From contig CAWBSR010000018.1 in assembly GCA_963791545.1 (NCBI GenBank), positions 416,645-480,644 of the forward strand: DNA of 64,000 nt, written 5' to 3'. A program made the translations under genes and the position numbers. The notes beneath the pieces were generated by a model that was not told the DNA's origin, did no database searches, and was given only the letters and a program-made list of their open reading frames with translations. Positions within the stretch are counted from its first letter, which is position 1; the number at the start of each line of letters is the position of its first letter. The DNA is from JALYXV01 sp963791545 (GTDB lineage: Bacteria > Actinomycetota > Acidimicrobiia > Acidimicrobiales > Palsa-688). Shown piece by piece: positions 37,349 to 45,203 of the stretch.

Positions 37349-37759
37349 CTAATCGGCTGTGTCGTCCCAGGGCTCGTCGGGCTCGACCGTGTCCTGCATG
37401 GTCTTGATGAAGTACCGCAGGTGCTCGATCACGAAGGGCTTGGTGATGTAGTAGTTGGCGCCCGATTGCCAACCCGCCACGATGTCGGGATCGGTATCGC
37501 GGCCGGTGAGCAGGACGATGGGCAACGAGGCGGTGGCGGGCTGCTCCCGCAGCCGCCGGGTTACTTCCAAGCCGTCCAGACCGGGCATGACCACGTCGAG
37601 GACCAGCAGTTCCGGGGGAGTGGTGCTGGCCACCCGCAGCGCCTCGTCGCCATCGCACGCCAGGGTCACGGAATGGCCCTCGGCTTGCAGTTTCATTTGG
37701 AGCAGTGCCCGCAGCACCGGATCGTCGTCAGCTACCACGATCTGCATGGAGTCGGACAT
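37349..37759 (-). CDS. single-domain response regulator
   Basis: A 136-residue CheY-like receiver with no output domain. It has the acidic pocket VVADDDPV, phospho-acceptor Asp in LLVLDVVMPGLDG (about residue 53), Thr in LLTGRD and Lys in YYITKPF. A 25-residue helical/acidic tail (DTVEPDEPWDDTAD) follows. The ATG at 37759 is preferred over upstream ATG 37801 because AAGGTGG precedes it. It is the first gene of the hydrogenase operon, and with the kinase at the other end it brackets hhyS-hhyL. With no DNA-binding part, it probably works by protein-protein contact or as a phosphorelay intermediate. Confidence 0.9.
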   Translation of the reverse strand: MSDSMQIVVADDDPVLRALLQMKLQAEGHSVTLACDGDEALRVASTTPPELLVLDVVMPGLDGLEVTRRLREQPATASLPIVLLTGRDTDPDIVAGWQSGANYYITKPFVIEHLRYFIKTMQDTVEPDEPWDDTAD

Positions 37760-37859
37760 TTCCACCTTTCTGCCAAGGACCGCCGACCCAGTCATCGGCA
37801 CCGTCGGCCTCCAACTTTAGGTACTTGTCGGATCGGTTAGTCCGAATGGGATGCACGCA

Positions 37860-39338
37860 TTAGAGAAATTCGACGCCTTGCGCCAAGGGGAGGTCGCAGC
37901 CGTAGTTGACGGTGGCGGTCTGGCGGCGCATATAGGCCCGCCAGGCGTCGGATCCCGCCTCGCGGCCCCCGCCGGTCTCCTTCTCACCGCCGAAGGCGCC
38001 GCCGATCTCGGCGCCCGACGGTCCGATGTTGACATTGGCGATGCCGCAGTCCGACCCGTCCGGGGCCAAGAATCGCTCCGCTTCGCGCAGTTCGTTGGTG
38101 AACACCGAGGAGGAGAGCCCGTGGCGGGCCGCGTTGTGCAGGGCCATGGCCTCGGACCACTCGTCGTAGCGCAGCACGTAGAGAAGGGGCGCGAACGTCT
38201 CCCGCAGGACCAGATCGGATTGGGCGGGCATGGTCGCCAGGGCGGGCCGGACGTAGTACGCCTCGGGCGCCTGCTGGGCCAGGATCACGTCGCGCTGGCC
38301 GCCCGTTACGACCTGGCCGCCCTCGGCCACCACCTCTTCCAGGGCCGTCGCGAAGCAGCCGTAGGCGGCCGCGTCGATCAGCGGACCGACGAGCACGCCG
38401 GGGTCGCTGGGGTTGCCCACCCGGAGGCTCTGGTAGGCCCCGGCCACCCGGTCAACCACCTCGTCATACCGGCGGCGGTGGACGATCAGCCGGCGCAGGC
38501 TGGTGCAGCGCTGCCCGGCGGTCCCCGCGGCCGCGAACACGATGGCCCGGACCGCCAGCTCCACGTCGGCGGAGGCGGTGACGATGGCGGCGTTGTTACC
38601 GCCCAGCTCCAGGAGGCAGCGCCCGAACCGGGCCGCCACCCGGGGACCGACCTGGCGGCCCATGGCGGTGCTCCCGGTGGCCGACACCAGGGCCACATCG
38701 GGGTGCTCCACCAGGCGCCGGCCCACTTCGGGACCACCCGACACGACCTGGGACAGCCCCGGCGGGGCGCCGGCCTCGGTGGCCGCCTGTTCGACCAGGG
38801 CCTGGCAGGCCAGCGCCGTTAGCACCGTCTTTTCTGATGGCTTCCAGATCACCGGGTCGCCACAGACCAGCGCCACGGCGGCATTCCAAGCCCAAACCGC
38901 AACCGGGAAGTTGAACGAGGTGATCACCGCACACACCCCGAGGGGCTGCCACACCTCGGTCATGCGGTGGTCGGGGCGCTCGGAGGCGAGCGTCAGGCCG
39001 TAGAGCTGCCGGGACATGCCCACCGCCAGGTCGCACATGTCGATCATCTCCTGGACCTCGCCCAGGGCCTCGGCTGGGATCTTCCCGGCCTCGATGGTGA
39101 CCAACTGGGCCAGGTCGGCGCGGTGCTCCCGCAGCAGCGATGCGAGCCGGCGAACTACCTCTCCGCGCCGCGGCGGGGGCACCAGCCGCCACATCCGAAA
39201 GGCGTGGTTGGCCCGCTCGACCGCGGCGTCGACCTCGGCCTCGGTGGCGCCCCGGGTGCCTCCGATGCAACCACCGGTGATGGGGGTGCGGGCCTCATTT
39301 TTCCCCTGTTGTGGCAACTCCAGGCCGAATCGCCCCAA
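37860..39338 (-). CDS. amaB: aldehyde dehydrogenase, ALDH7 type (AASA/piperideine-6-carboxylate dehydrogenase)
   Basis: About 492 residues, oxidising L-alpha-aminoadipate-6-semialdehyde to L-2-aminoadipate with NAD. Cofactor and catalytic motifs: VITSFNFPVAVWAWN, IWKPSEKT, general base Glu in LLELGGNNAAIV, and nucleophile Cys in GTAGQRCTSLRR. NVNIGPSGAEIGGAFGGEKETGGGREAGSD is the antiquitin-type C-terminal signature. No ATG or GTG is available; TTG 39338 (AGGG upstream) or TTG 39362 are the candidates. It is divergent from a saccharopine dehydrogenase and a DUF1338 enzyme, which supports the lysine-degradation assignment. Confidence 0.88.
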   Translation of the reverse strand: MGRFGLELPQQGKNEARTPITGGCIGGTRGATEAEVDAAVERANHAFRMWRLVPPPRRGEVVRRLASLLREHRADLAQLVTIEAGKIPAEALGEVQEMIDMCDLAVGMSRQLYGLTLASERPDHRMTEVWQPLGVCAVITSFNFPVAVWAWNAAVALVCGDPVIWKPSEKTVLTALACQALVEQAATEAGAPPGLSQVVSGGPEVGRRLVEHPDVALVSATGSTAMGRQVGPRVAARFGRCLLELGGNNAAIVTASADVELAVRAIVFAAAGTAGQRCTSLRRLIVHRRRYDEVVDRVAGAYQSLRVGNPSDPGVLVGPLIDAAAYGCFATALEEVVAEGGQVVTGGQRDVILAQQAPEAYYVRPALATMPAQSDLVLRETFAPLLYVLRYDEWSEAMALHNAARHGLSSSVFTNELREAERFLAPDGSDCGIANVNIGPSGAEIGGAFGGEKETGGGREAGSDAWRAYMRRQTATVNYGCDLPLAQGVEFL

Positions 39339-39419
39339 AACGGCCCTGGCCAGGGTGGCCAAATGCGCAGTCGTCGGAAGGGCCAGTGCGAGATCGGTGA
39401 TAGACGGGAGGGTACCCCG

Positions 39420-39425
39420 TACAAT
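39420..39425 (+). promoter_or_regulatory. candidate -10 element for a leaderless transcript
   Basis: TACAAT lies exactly 7 bp before the ATG of the saccharopine dehydrogenase gene, and no Shine-Dalgarno sequence precedes that ATG. This TANNNT-N7-ATG spacing is typical of leaderless actinobacterial mRNAs. No strong -35 is visible. Confidence 0.45.
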
Positions 39426-39432
39426 CCCCTTT

Positions 39433-40518
39433 ATGGGGGAGATCGCCAGCGTCTTGGTTCTCGGTCTCGGCAAGGTCGGGGACCTGGTCGCCCACCTGCT
39501 GCACCAAGCCGGGTTCGACGTAGTGGGGGCCGACATGGCCCCCCCGGGGGTCATCCCGCCCTTTACGGTGGTGACCATCGATGTGACCGACGCCGGGCAG
39601 GTGGGGGCGCTGCTGGGCCGCTTCGATGCCGTGGTGTCCTGCCTGCCGTATCGGTTCAACGCGGCGGTCGCCGTGGCCGCCCTGGCCCTCGGGGTGCACT
39701 ATTTCGACCTGACCGAGGATATGGCCACTACCCAGCGGCTGACCGTGCTGGCCGAGGGGGCCCCCTCGGTCGTGATGCCGCAATGTGGGCTGGCCCCGGG
39801 CCTCATCTGTGTGACCGGCGCCTGGCTGGCCCGGGACTTCGACCGCCTGGACGCCATCGAACTGAAGGTAGGGGCCCTTCCGGCCAGCCCCAGCGGCCTG
39901 CTCGGCTATGCCTTCAACTGGTCCCCCGAGGGCGTGGTCAACGAGTACCTGAACGACTGCGAGGTCATCCGCGACGGGCGCCGCCGGCTGGTCCCGCCCA
40001 TGAGCGAACTCGAGGTCGTCTGGATCGGGGGCACCCAACTGGAGGCGTTCACCACCTCGGGCGGCCTCGGGACCATGTGCGCCACCTTCGAGGGCCGGGT
40101 CGACCGGCTGGACTACAAGACCTTGCGCTACCCCCGGCACTGTGAGCTGATGCGCTTCTTCTTCGACGAGCTTCACCTGCGACAGGACCGGGACCTGGCC
40201 GGGCGCATTTTGGTCAGGGCCAAACCTCCGGTGGACGACGACGTCGTCTACCTGTATGCCGCCGTCGAGGGGGAGCGGGGCGGCGTGACGGTGCGGGAAC
40301 AGGTCGTGCGCATGTACCGCCCGGTCGTGGTGGCGGGCCGCCGGTGGCGAGCCATATCCTGGACGACCGCCGCCTCGGCGTGCGCGGCGGTCGAGATGGT
40401 GGCCGACGGGCAGCTTCCGGGCCGCGGGTTCGTGCGCCAAGAGCAGGTCGACCTGGACGCCCTGATGGCGACGCCGACCGGGAAAATGTTCGCAGACCCG
40501 GTGTCGGTGGCGGCATGA
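39433..40518 (+). CDS. saccharopine dehydrogenase family protein (LYS9-like)
   Basis: A 361-residue protein. A Rossmann fold occupies the N-terminus (VLVLGLGKVGDLVAHLLHQAGF). The family segments VVSCLPYRFNAAVAVAAL, VHYFDLTED, and PQCGLAPGLICVTGAW follow, with a catalytic domain having SPEGVVNEYLN and AFTTSGGLGTM. These match the glutamate-forming saccharopine dehydrogenase that yields AASA from saccharopine. It forms a catabolic set with the divergent AASA dehydrogenase and the downstream DUF1338 enzyme, whose ATG overlaps its stop. No lysine-ketoglutarate reductase is in the window, so AASA might also come from another route such as lysine 6-dehydrogenase. Confidence 0.85.
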   Translation: MGEIASVLVLGLGKVGDLVAHLLHQAGFDVVGADMAPPGVIPPFTVVTIDVTDAGQVGALLGRFDAVVSCLPYRFNAAVAVAALALGVHYFDLTEDMATTQRLTVLAEGAPSVVMPQCGLAPGLICVTGAWLARDFDRLDAIELKVGALPASPSGLLGYAFNWSPEGVVNEYLNDCEVIRDGRRRLVPPMSELEVVWIGGTQLEAFTTSGGLGTMCATFEGRVDRLDYKTLRYPRHCELMRFFFDELHLRQDRDLAGRILVRAKPPVDDDVVYLYAAVEGERGGVTVREQVVRMYRPVVVAGRRWRAISWTTAASACAAVEMVADGQLPGRGFVRQEQVDLDALMATPTGKMFADPVSVAA

Positions 40519-41513
40519 GCGGCCTGGCGGACCTGGTCGGCGAGGCACAGTGGCTGATCGAGGGGCTGGACCTGGATCCGTCACTGCTCGTAGATGCCGG
40601 CGATTGGGTGCCCCGGGCCGTCGTGGCCCAGGCGTTAGGGGTGCGGCTGCTCGACGACCTGTTGCGGCGGGTCCCGAGCGGGGCCGCCTATGTGTCCGCC
40701 CGGTTGGCCCGGGGGGAAAAGGTCCACCTTGACCACGGGGCGGTCCGGACGGTGGCCGGTATCGGGTGCGGGGCGCTCCCCGCGGGCCAGGAGAGCGTCA
40801 CCCGGGTCCTCTCGGCGCTGGGCTACGAGCACCGGCACACCTACGACCTGGCCCGGTTGGCTATGACCGGCCGGTCGTGGTGCCATCTCGACCGGCCCGC
40901 TGCCATCCCCCAGTACTTCGTGAGCGAACTTCACGCCGATCGGTTCTCGCCTGCCTTCCAGGATGCCGCGGCCCGGGTGCTGGGCACCTCCCGGGACCCC
41001 CTCGCCGCCTCGCCCGCAGCAGTGGCCGGGTTGGAGGCATTGCGCGCCGCCCGAGGCCTCCGCTTGGCGGACGCGGTGGCCTTGCTCCCGGCCCTGGTGT
41101 CGTGCTTCGACCGTCAACACGGGCCCCCCGGTTTGGCCGACTATCAGACGCTCCTCGCGGAATCCGACGAGATGGCCTGGATCGCGACCGAGGGGACGGC
41201 CTTCAACCATGCCACCGACCGGGTGGCCGACGTGGATGCCGTAGCCGCCGCCGAGCGGGCGGCCGGGCGGCCCATCAAGGACACCGTCGAGATCTCGGGG
41301 TCGGGCCGGATCCGCCAGACAGCCCACCGGGCGGCGCGGGTGCCCCGGTCGTTCCGGGGCGACGACGGGTCCTTGCTGGCAATGGACGTGCCCGGGTCGT
41401 TCTTCGAGTTCATCACCCGTCTGCCGTTGCCGGACGGAACGGGGCTCGACTTGGCCTTCGACGCGGCCAATGCCCAGCAGATCTTCGCCATGACTCGGAG
41501 CGGCGCCCAGTAG
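40515..41513 (+). CDS. hglS: DUF1338 protein, 2-oxoadipate dioxygenase/decarboxylase
   Basis: A 332-residue iron-dependent enzyme of the HglS/YdcJ family, which converts 2-oxoadipate to D-2-hydroxyglutarate in lysine catabolism. The hallmark metal-binding segment VHLDHGAVRTVAG is at about residue 67, a second His is in QYFVSELHADRF, and the downstream FFEFITRLPLPDGTG supplies the conserved Glu region. ATG 40515 overlaps the upstream stop (ATGA). The frame is open upstream but belongs to the previous gene. Its presence completes a plausible path from saccharopine through AASA and aminoadipate (needing a transaminase elsewhere) to 2-hydroxyglutarate. Confidence 0.85.
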   Translation: MSGLADLVGEAQWLIEGLDLDPSLLVDAGDWVPRAVVAQALGVRLLDDLLRRVPSGAAYVSARLARGEKVHLDHGAVRTVAGIGCGALPAGQESVTRVLSALGYEHRHTYDLARLAMTGRSWCHLDRPAAIPQYFVSELHADRFSPAFQDAAARVLGTSRDPLAASPAAVAGLEALRAARGLRLADAVALLPALVSCFDRQHGPPGLADYQTLLAESDEMAWIATEGTAFNHATDRVADVDAVAAAERAAGRPIKDTVEISGSGRIRQTAHRAARVPRSFRGDDGSLLAMDVPGSFFEFITRLPLPDGTGLDLAFDAANAQQIFAMTRSGAQ

Positions 41514-41551
41514 CGCATTTCATTTTGCCGTCGCCGGAGTAGCGTTCACTC

Positions 41552-41938
41552 ATGAGCACGGAACGAAGCACGGACCAGCAGGTCCTTGCCTCCACTGCGG
41601 CCACCGAAGCCACCATGCGCCCCCAAGCGGTTCCCGTCAATATGTACGAGACCGGGGGCGCCCTCGTGATCCTGGCCCCCATGGTTGCCGTGACCGCCGA
41701 CGATGTCACCGTCGAATTCCAGCCCGGGACCGTGCGGTTCTGGGCCCGTCTCCGTAGTTCCGGTTTGCGGGACTATCTGATCCATGAGTGGGAGTACGGC
41801 GGCTACGAGCGGCAGATCGAGGTCCCCGATGGATTCGGCAGCCGGGTCGAGGCGGCGCTCAGCAACGGCCAGTTGACCATCCGGCTCCTTCGCGGCGAAC
41901 CGGTGAGCTCGGCCACGGTGAAGCCCACCTCTCTCTAG
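41552..41938 (+). CDS. Hsp20/alpha-crystallin-like protein
   Basis: A 128-residue small heat-shock-like protein. The alpha-crystallin domain is recognisable from about residue 38 (TADDVTVEFQPGTVRFWARL, YLIHEWEYGGYERQIEVPDGF, VEAALSNGQLTIRLLRG). The consensus AxLxxGxLxIxxP is weakened to AALSNGQLTIRL. It probably acts as an ATP-independent holdase. The ATG has no SD, and TAGCGT lies 6 bp upstream, so the mRNA may be leaderless. It converges with the 41971 gene. Confidence 0.8.
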   Translation: MSTERSTDQQVLASTAATEATMRPQAVPVNMYETGGALVILAPMVAVTADDVTVEFQPGTVRFWARLRSSGLRDYLIHEWEYGGYERQIEVPDGFGSRVEAALSNGQLTIRLLRGEPVSSATVKPTSL

Positions 41939-41970
41939 CCGTCCCCACCAACACGCAGCTGCGGAGTCGC

Positions 41971-42516
41971 TCACCACTGGTGGCCCACATCTACAACCAA
42001 CCGCGAAGGCTGGTTAGGGCTCACCAGTTCGAAGACCCGGAACGGCAGCTTGGCCCGCACGCCGAGGCCCAGGCTGGTGTATCCCTCGAACGAGCCCGCG
42101 AACGCCACCTGGCGAAACGTGCGAAACCCGGTGACGTTGGCCACGTCTGCGGGGTTCGCCGGGGTCGAGGCGGTGGCGTAGACGGTCACTTCGAGGAAGG
42201 CAGCCCCCCGCAGCGAGACCGGCGCCCCCTTACCCTGGGTAAGCACGGATGGGACGTAGCCCACCCGGTAACCGGCCGCCTGGTCGAGGTCGATGACCAG
42301 GCGGTCGTAACAGGGGTGCTGCCCGGCGCGGACATCGGCCACGCCGTTCGCCCCGTGACCCGGGGCCTGCTTGGCTGCCGACCCCCATACCTGCCCGCAG
42401 TAGGCGGACGCCGCCCGGGCAGGCGCGGCAACGAACACGGCGGCGCCTGCCGTCACCGTGAACGCCGTGGCCGCCCACACCGCCATCAACCTGGTCCGTC
42501 GCCGGCTGTACCTCAT
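41971..42516 (-). CDS. secreted AMIN-like domain protein
   Basis: A 181-residue exported protein. The signal peptide is RLMAVWAATAFTVTAGAAVFVAAPARA. The mature domain has HPCYDRLVIDLDQAAGYRVGYV and the closing PNQPSRLVVDVGH, the pattern of the AMIN-like beta domain found in actinobacterial secreted proteins. The role is probably cell-wall or envelope binding; no catalytic residues are evident. It is convergent with the Hsp20 gene and divergent from the HAD gene. Confidence 0.8.
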   Translation of the reverse strand: MRYSRRRTRLMAVWAATAFTVTAGAAVFVAAPARAASAYCGQVWGSAAKQAPGHGANGVADVRAGQHPCYDRLVIDLDQAAGYRVGYVPSVLTQGKGAPVSLRGAAFLEVTVYATASTPANPADVANVTGFRTFRQVAFAGSFEGYTSLGLGVRAKLPFRVFELVSPNQPSRLVVDVGHQW

Positions 42517-42655
42517 GTGCTGCCCCTCTCTATGGTGGACTCAGATCAACTGACGTCCGACCGGCGCCGCGCGTTGACAGGCCCCGGTCGATGGGACCGG
42601 TCGACACTCGACGAACAGCGTCGTCCGATCGTCCTGGGTCCCGCACCGGGGGGCG

Positions 42656-43393
42656 ATGCCCGCGGAGGTGGCCAGCGGGGCCGGCATTCGTACACTGGCC
42701 GGTCTGGAACCGACGGAGCTTTCCTGTCTCGTCCTCGATTTCGACGGGACCATTCTCGACACCGAGCAGCCCGTGTACCAGTCGTGGGCGGAACTCTGGG
42801 AGGAACACGGCGTCGAACTGGCCCGAGCTCGCTGGCAGGCCGTGATCGGGACCGACGCCGGCTTTGACCCGTGGGCAGAACTGCAGCGGACGCTGGGTCG
42901 CCTCTTGCCCCCCGCCGTCGAGGAACGGCGCCGGCTCCGCCGTGACGAGCTGCAGGCGGATTACGCCCCCCGCCTCGGCATCGTCTCCTGGCTGGATCAG
43001 GCCGACCGGCTCGGCGTGCCCGTCGCGGTGGCCTCGTCTTCCCCCGTGGCGTGGGTCACCAGCCACCTGGACCGGCTGGGCTTGGGCGGCCGCTTTGCGA
43101 CCCTCGTTTGTCGCGACGACCTGGTGCCGCCCAAGCCCGACCCCACGTCGTACCGGGGCGCCTGCCAACGCCTCGGCGCCCTGCCCCGACGGTCCGTGGC
43201 CGTCGAAGACTCGCCTCACGGGGTGGCGGCGGCGGTGGCGGCGGGGCTGTACACCGTGGCCGTGCCCCATGAGTTGACGGCCGATCTTGATCTCTCGGCC
43301 GCCGACGTGATCGTCGCTTCGTTGGACGACCTGGAGCTCTCCGATGCCCTGGCCCGGGCGGTGGCGCGCCGGTGCGACGGTATCGGCCGGTAG
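42656..43393 (+). CDS. HAD family phosphatase (beta-phosphoglucomutase-like)
   Basis: A 245-residue haloacid-dehalogenase-fold phosphohydrolase or phosphomutase. Motif I is DFDGTILDTE with the nucleophile Asp, motif II is AVASSSP, motif III is the Lys of PPKPDPTSY, and motif IV is AVEDSPHG. A helical cap lies between motifs I and II. This is subfamily IA (PGMB/GPH-like) and the substrate is unknown. A G-run (GGGGGG) serves as ribosome site 3 bp before ATG 42656. Confidence 0.88.
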   Translation: MPAEVASGAGIRTLAGLEPTELSCLVLDFDGTILDTEQPVYQSWAELWEEHGVELARARWQAVIGTDAGFDPWAELQRTLGRLLPPAVEERRRLRRDELQADYAPRLGIVSWLDQADRLGVPVAVASSSPVAWVTSHLDRLGLGGRFATLVCRDDLVPPKPDPTSYRGACQRLGALPRRSVAVEDSPHGVAAAVAAGLYTVAVPHELTADLDLSAADVIVASLDDLELSDALARAVARRCDGIGR

Positions 43394-43457
43394 GCGGCGG
43401 CGGCGTCGCCGGCCGGCCCGGGCCGGTGCGCCGTGACTCTGGCGAGACGCTGCAAGA

Positions 43458-45203
43458 ATGCATCGCGTGGCTTCGACCGATTCGGGCTCCGCGGGTACGC
43501 CTCCGCCGTGTCCGCCCCGGCCCTCCTCGGAGGCGACCGACCTCGGTTTCGTGCGCCGGCCCATGGTGCGCTGGCTCGATCCCCACCAACTCGTCGGCAC
43601 CGCGGTCCGGGTCCTCCTGGCCGGCATCTTCAGCGCCTACGCCGACAATCGGGAGCTGCAGGCCCTGGAGCCGGCCCACGTCGCCGACTTCTCGGAGGAG
43701 CCCGATCTGTGGTTCGACTACGTCGCCGATCTCGGCGACGGGTGGAACTCCACCTATACGATCGCCCGTCTCCTGGCCACCGACGCCGTCAAGCTCGAGT
43801 TGGACGACCAGGCCTACCCCACCGAGCGGGGACGCATCCTCGTGATGGGCGGCGACCAGGTGTACCCGCTCCCCAAGGCGCCCGAATACGAGAACCGGAT
43901 GCTGGGCCCCTACCGGTCGGCACTCCCGTGCGCCGGCGCCGAGCCGCCCGACCTGTTCGCCATCCCGGGGAGCCATGACTGGTACGACGGCTTGATCAAC
44001 TTCATCAGCATCTTCTGCCGGAACCGGTGGATCGGCGGCTGGCGAACCAGTCAGAGCCGGAGCTACTTCGCATTGAAACTTCCCCACGGCTGGTGGCTGT
44101 GGGGGATCGACATCCAGTTCGGCTCCTATATCGATGAGGCCCAGCTGCGCTATTTCTCCGAGGTCGCCTCCGACCAGGTGAAAGCCGGCGACCGCGTCAT
44201 CCTGTGCACGGCCAAGGAGGTCGACAGCGGCAGGAAGCAGGCCGACATCCACTCCGACCGGGATGTGCAATATCTCGAGCGGCAGGTGATCCAACCCGCT
44301 GGCGCCCGGGTGTCGCTGTACTTGAAGAGCGGCAAGCATCACTACGCCCGGTACCAGGAGGAACGGGGCACCCGCCAGCACATCACCTCCGGCGGCGGAG
44401 GTGCCTTCCTTCATCCCACCCACAACCTTCCCGAGCGGATCACTGTCGACGGCGCCGACGGATCGGTTGCCTACCGGCGGGCGCTGATCTATCCGTCCGC
44501 CAAGCAATCGAAGCGGCTCCGGAACCGGATCTGGTTGCTGCCCCCGTACAACCTTCCGCTGGCCGGGGTGCTGGGCGCCGTTCAAATCCTCCTGGTTTTC
44601 ATGTTGGGTTTGCATCGCAACAATCGCTGGGTTTCGCTCGGACTGGCCGACGTCGGCCGGGCGGTGTGGGAGAGCCCGACCGCGTTTCTCCTCATCATCC
44701 TCATGATCGTGATCCTGGCGGCCATGGTGCGCTTCGCCCATGACAGCCGCGGCGCCATGCGATTCCTGCTGGGGCTGGTCCATTCCACGCTACAGATGGC
44801 GAGCGTGGCGCTGGTCCTGATCGCGGCGTCGGCATTGTCGTCGGACCTCGGTCTTCGAGGTGGCTGGTCCCTGGCCGCGTTCCTCGGCCTGGTCGCGGTG
44901 CTCGGGGGAATCGGAGGAACGCTCGGGATGTCGGCCTACCTGTGGGCCACCAACTGCGCCGGCCTCCACGCCAACGAGGGTTATGCACCGCTGCACTATC
45001 AGCACTGTAAGCATTTCCTCCGCCTTCACCTGGGTCCCGAAGGCGCCCTGACAGTGTTCCCGATCGGCGTCGACCGGGTGGGCCGGAAGTGGCGGCTCTC
45101 GCCCGACGCCCCCGCTCACGCACCCTGGTTCGCGCCGGTTGGGCCCGAGCCGGAGCCTCACCTGATCGAGAAGCCCATCACCTTCGCCGGCCGACCGGAC
45201 TAA
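43458..45203 (+). CDS. membrane-anchored metallophosphoesterase-like protein with altered metal motifs
   Basis: A 581-residue protein. The N-terminal half follows the calcineurin-like pattern: VADLGDGWNST (first Asp), VMGGDQVYP (bridging Asp), AIPGSHDWYDG where GNHDW is usual, and YLKSGKHHYARY where GD(I/L)HHY-type is usual. The C-terminal half has four to five membrane segments (AGVLGAVQILLVFMLGL, AFLLIILMIVILAAMV, LVLIAASALS, AAFLGLVAVLGGIGGTLG). The Asn-to-Ser and Asp-to-Lys changes may weaken or abolish the dimetal site. Its stop overlaps the stop of the convergent hydrolase gene. Confidence 0.78.
   Translation: MHRVASTDSGSAGTPPPCPPRPSSEATDLGFVRRPMVRWLDPHQLVGTAVRVLLAGIFSAYADNRELQALEPAHVADFSEEPDLWFDYVADLGDGWNSTYTIARLLATDAVKLELDDQAYPTERGRILVMGGDQVYPLPKAPEYENRMLGPYRSALPCAGAEPPDLFAIPGSHDWYDGLINFISIFCRNRWIGGWRTSQSRSYFALKLPHGWWLWGIDIQFGSYIDEAQLRYFSEVASDQVKAGDRVILCTAKEVDSGRKQADIHSDRDVQYLERQVIQPAGARVSLYLKSGKHHYARYQEERGTRQHITSGGGGAFLHPTHNLPERITVDGADGSVAYRRALIYPSAKQSKRLRNRIWLLPPYNLPLAGVLGAVQILLVFMLGLHRNNRWVSLGLADVGRAVWESPTAFLLIILMIVILAAMVRFAHDSRGAMRFLLGLVHSTLQMASVALVLIAASALSSDLGLRGGWSLAAFLGLVAVLGGIGGTLGMSAYLWATNCAGLHANEGYAPLHYQHCKHFLRLHLGPEGALTVFPIGVDRVGRKWRLSPDAPAHAPWFAPVGPEPEPHLIEKPITFAGRPD

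Noticed and set aside
32158..37759. The hydrogenase as an H2 sensor (group 2b type) because of the neighbouring kinase
   Set aside because: The L1/L2 motifs, the C-terminal peptide after DPCLPCGVH and the small-subunit LSCDGDS fit group 1h. Group 2b sensors lack the C-terminal extension.
42574..42602. TTGACA at 42574 as a promoter for the HAD gene
   Set aside because: No acceptable -10 lies 16-18 bp downstream.
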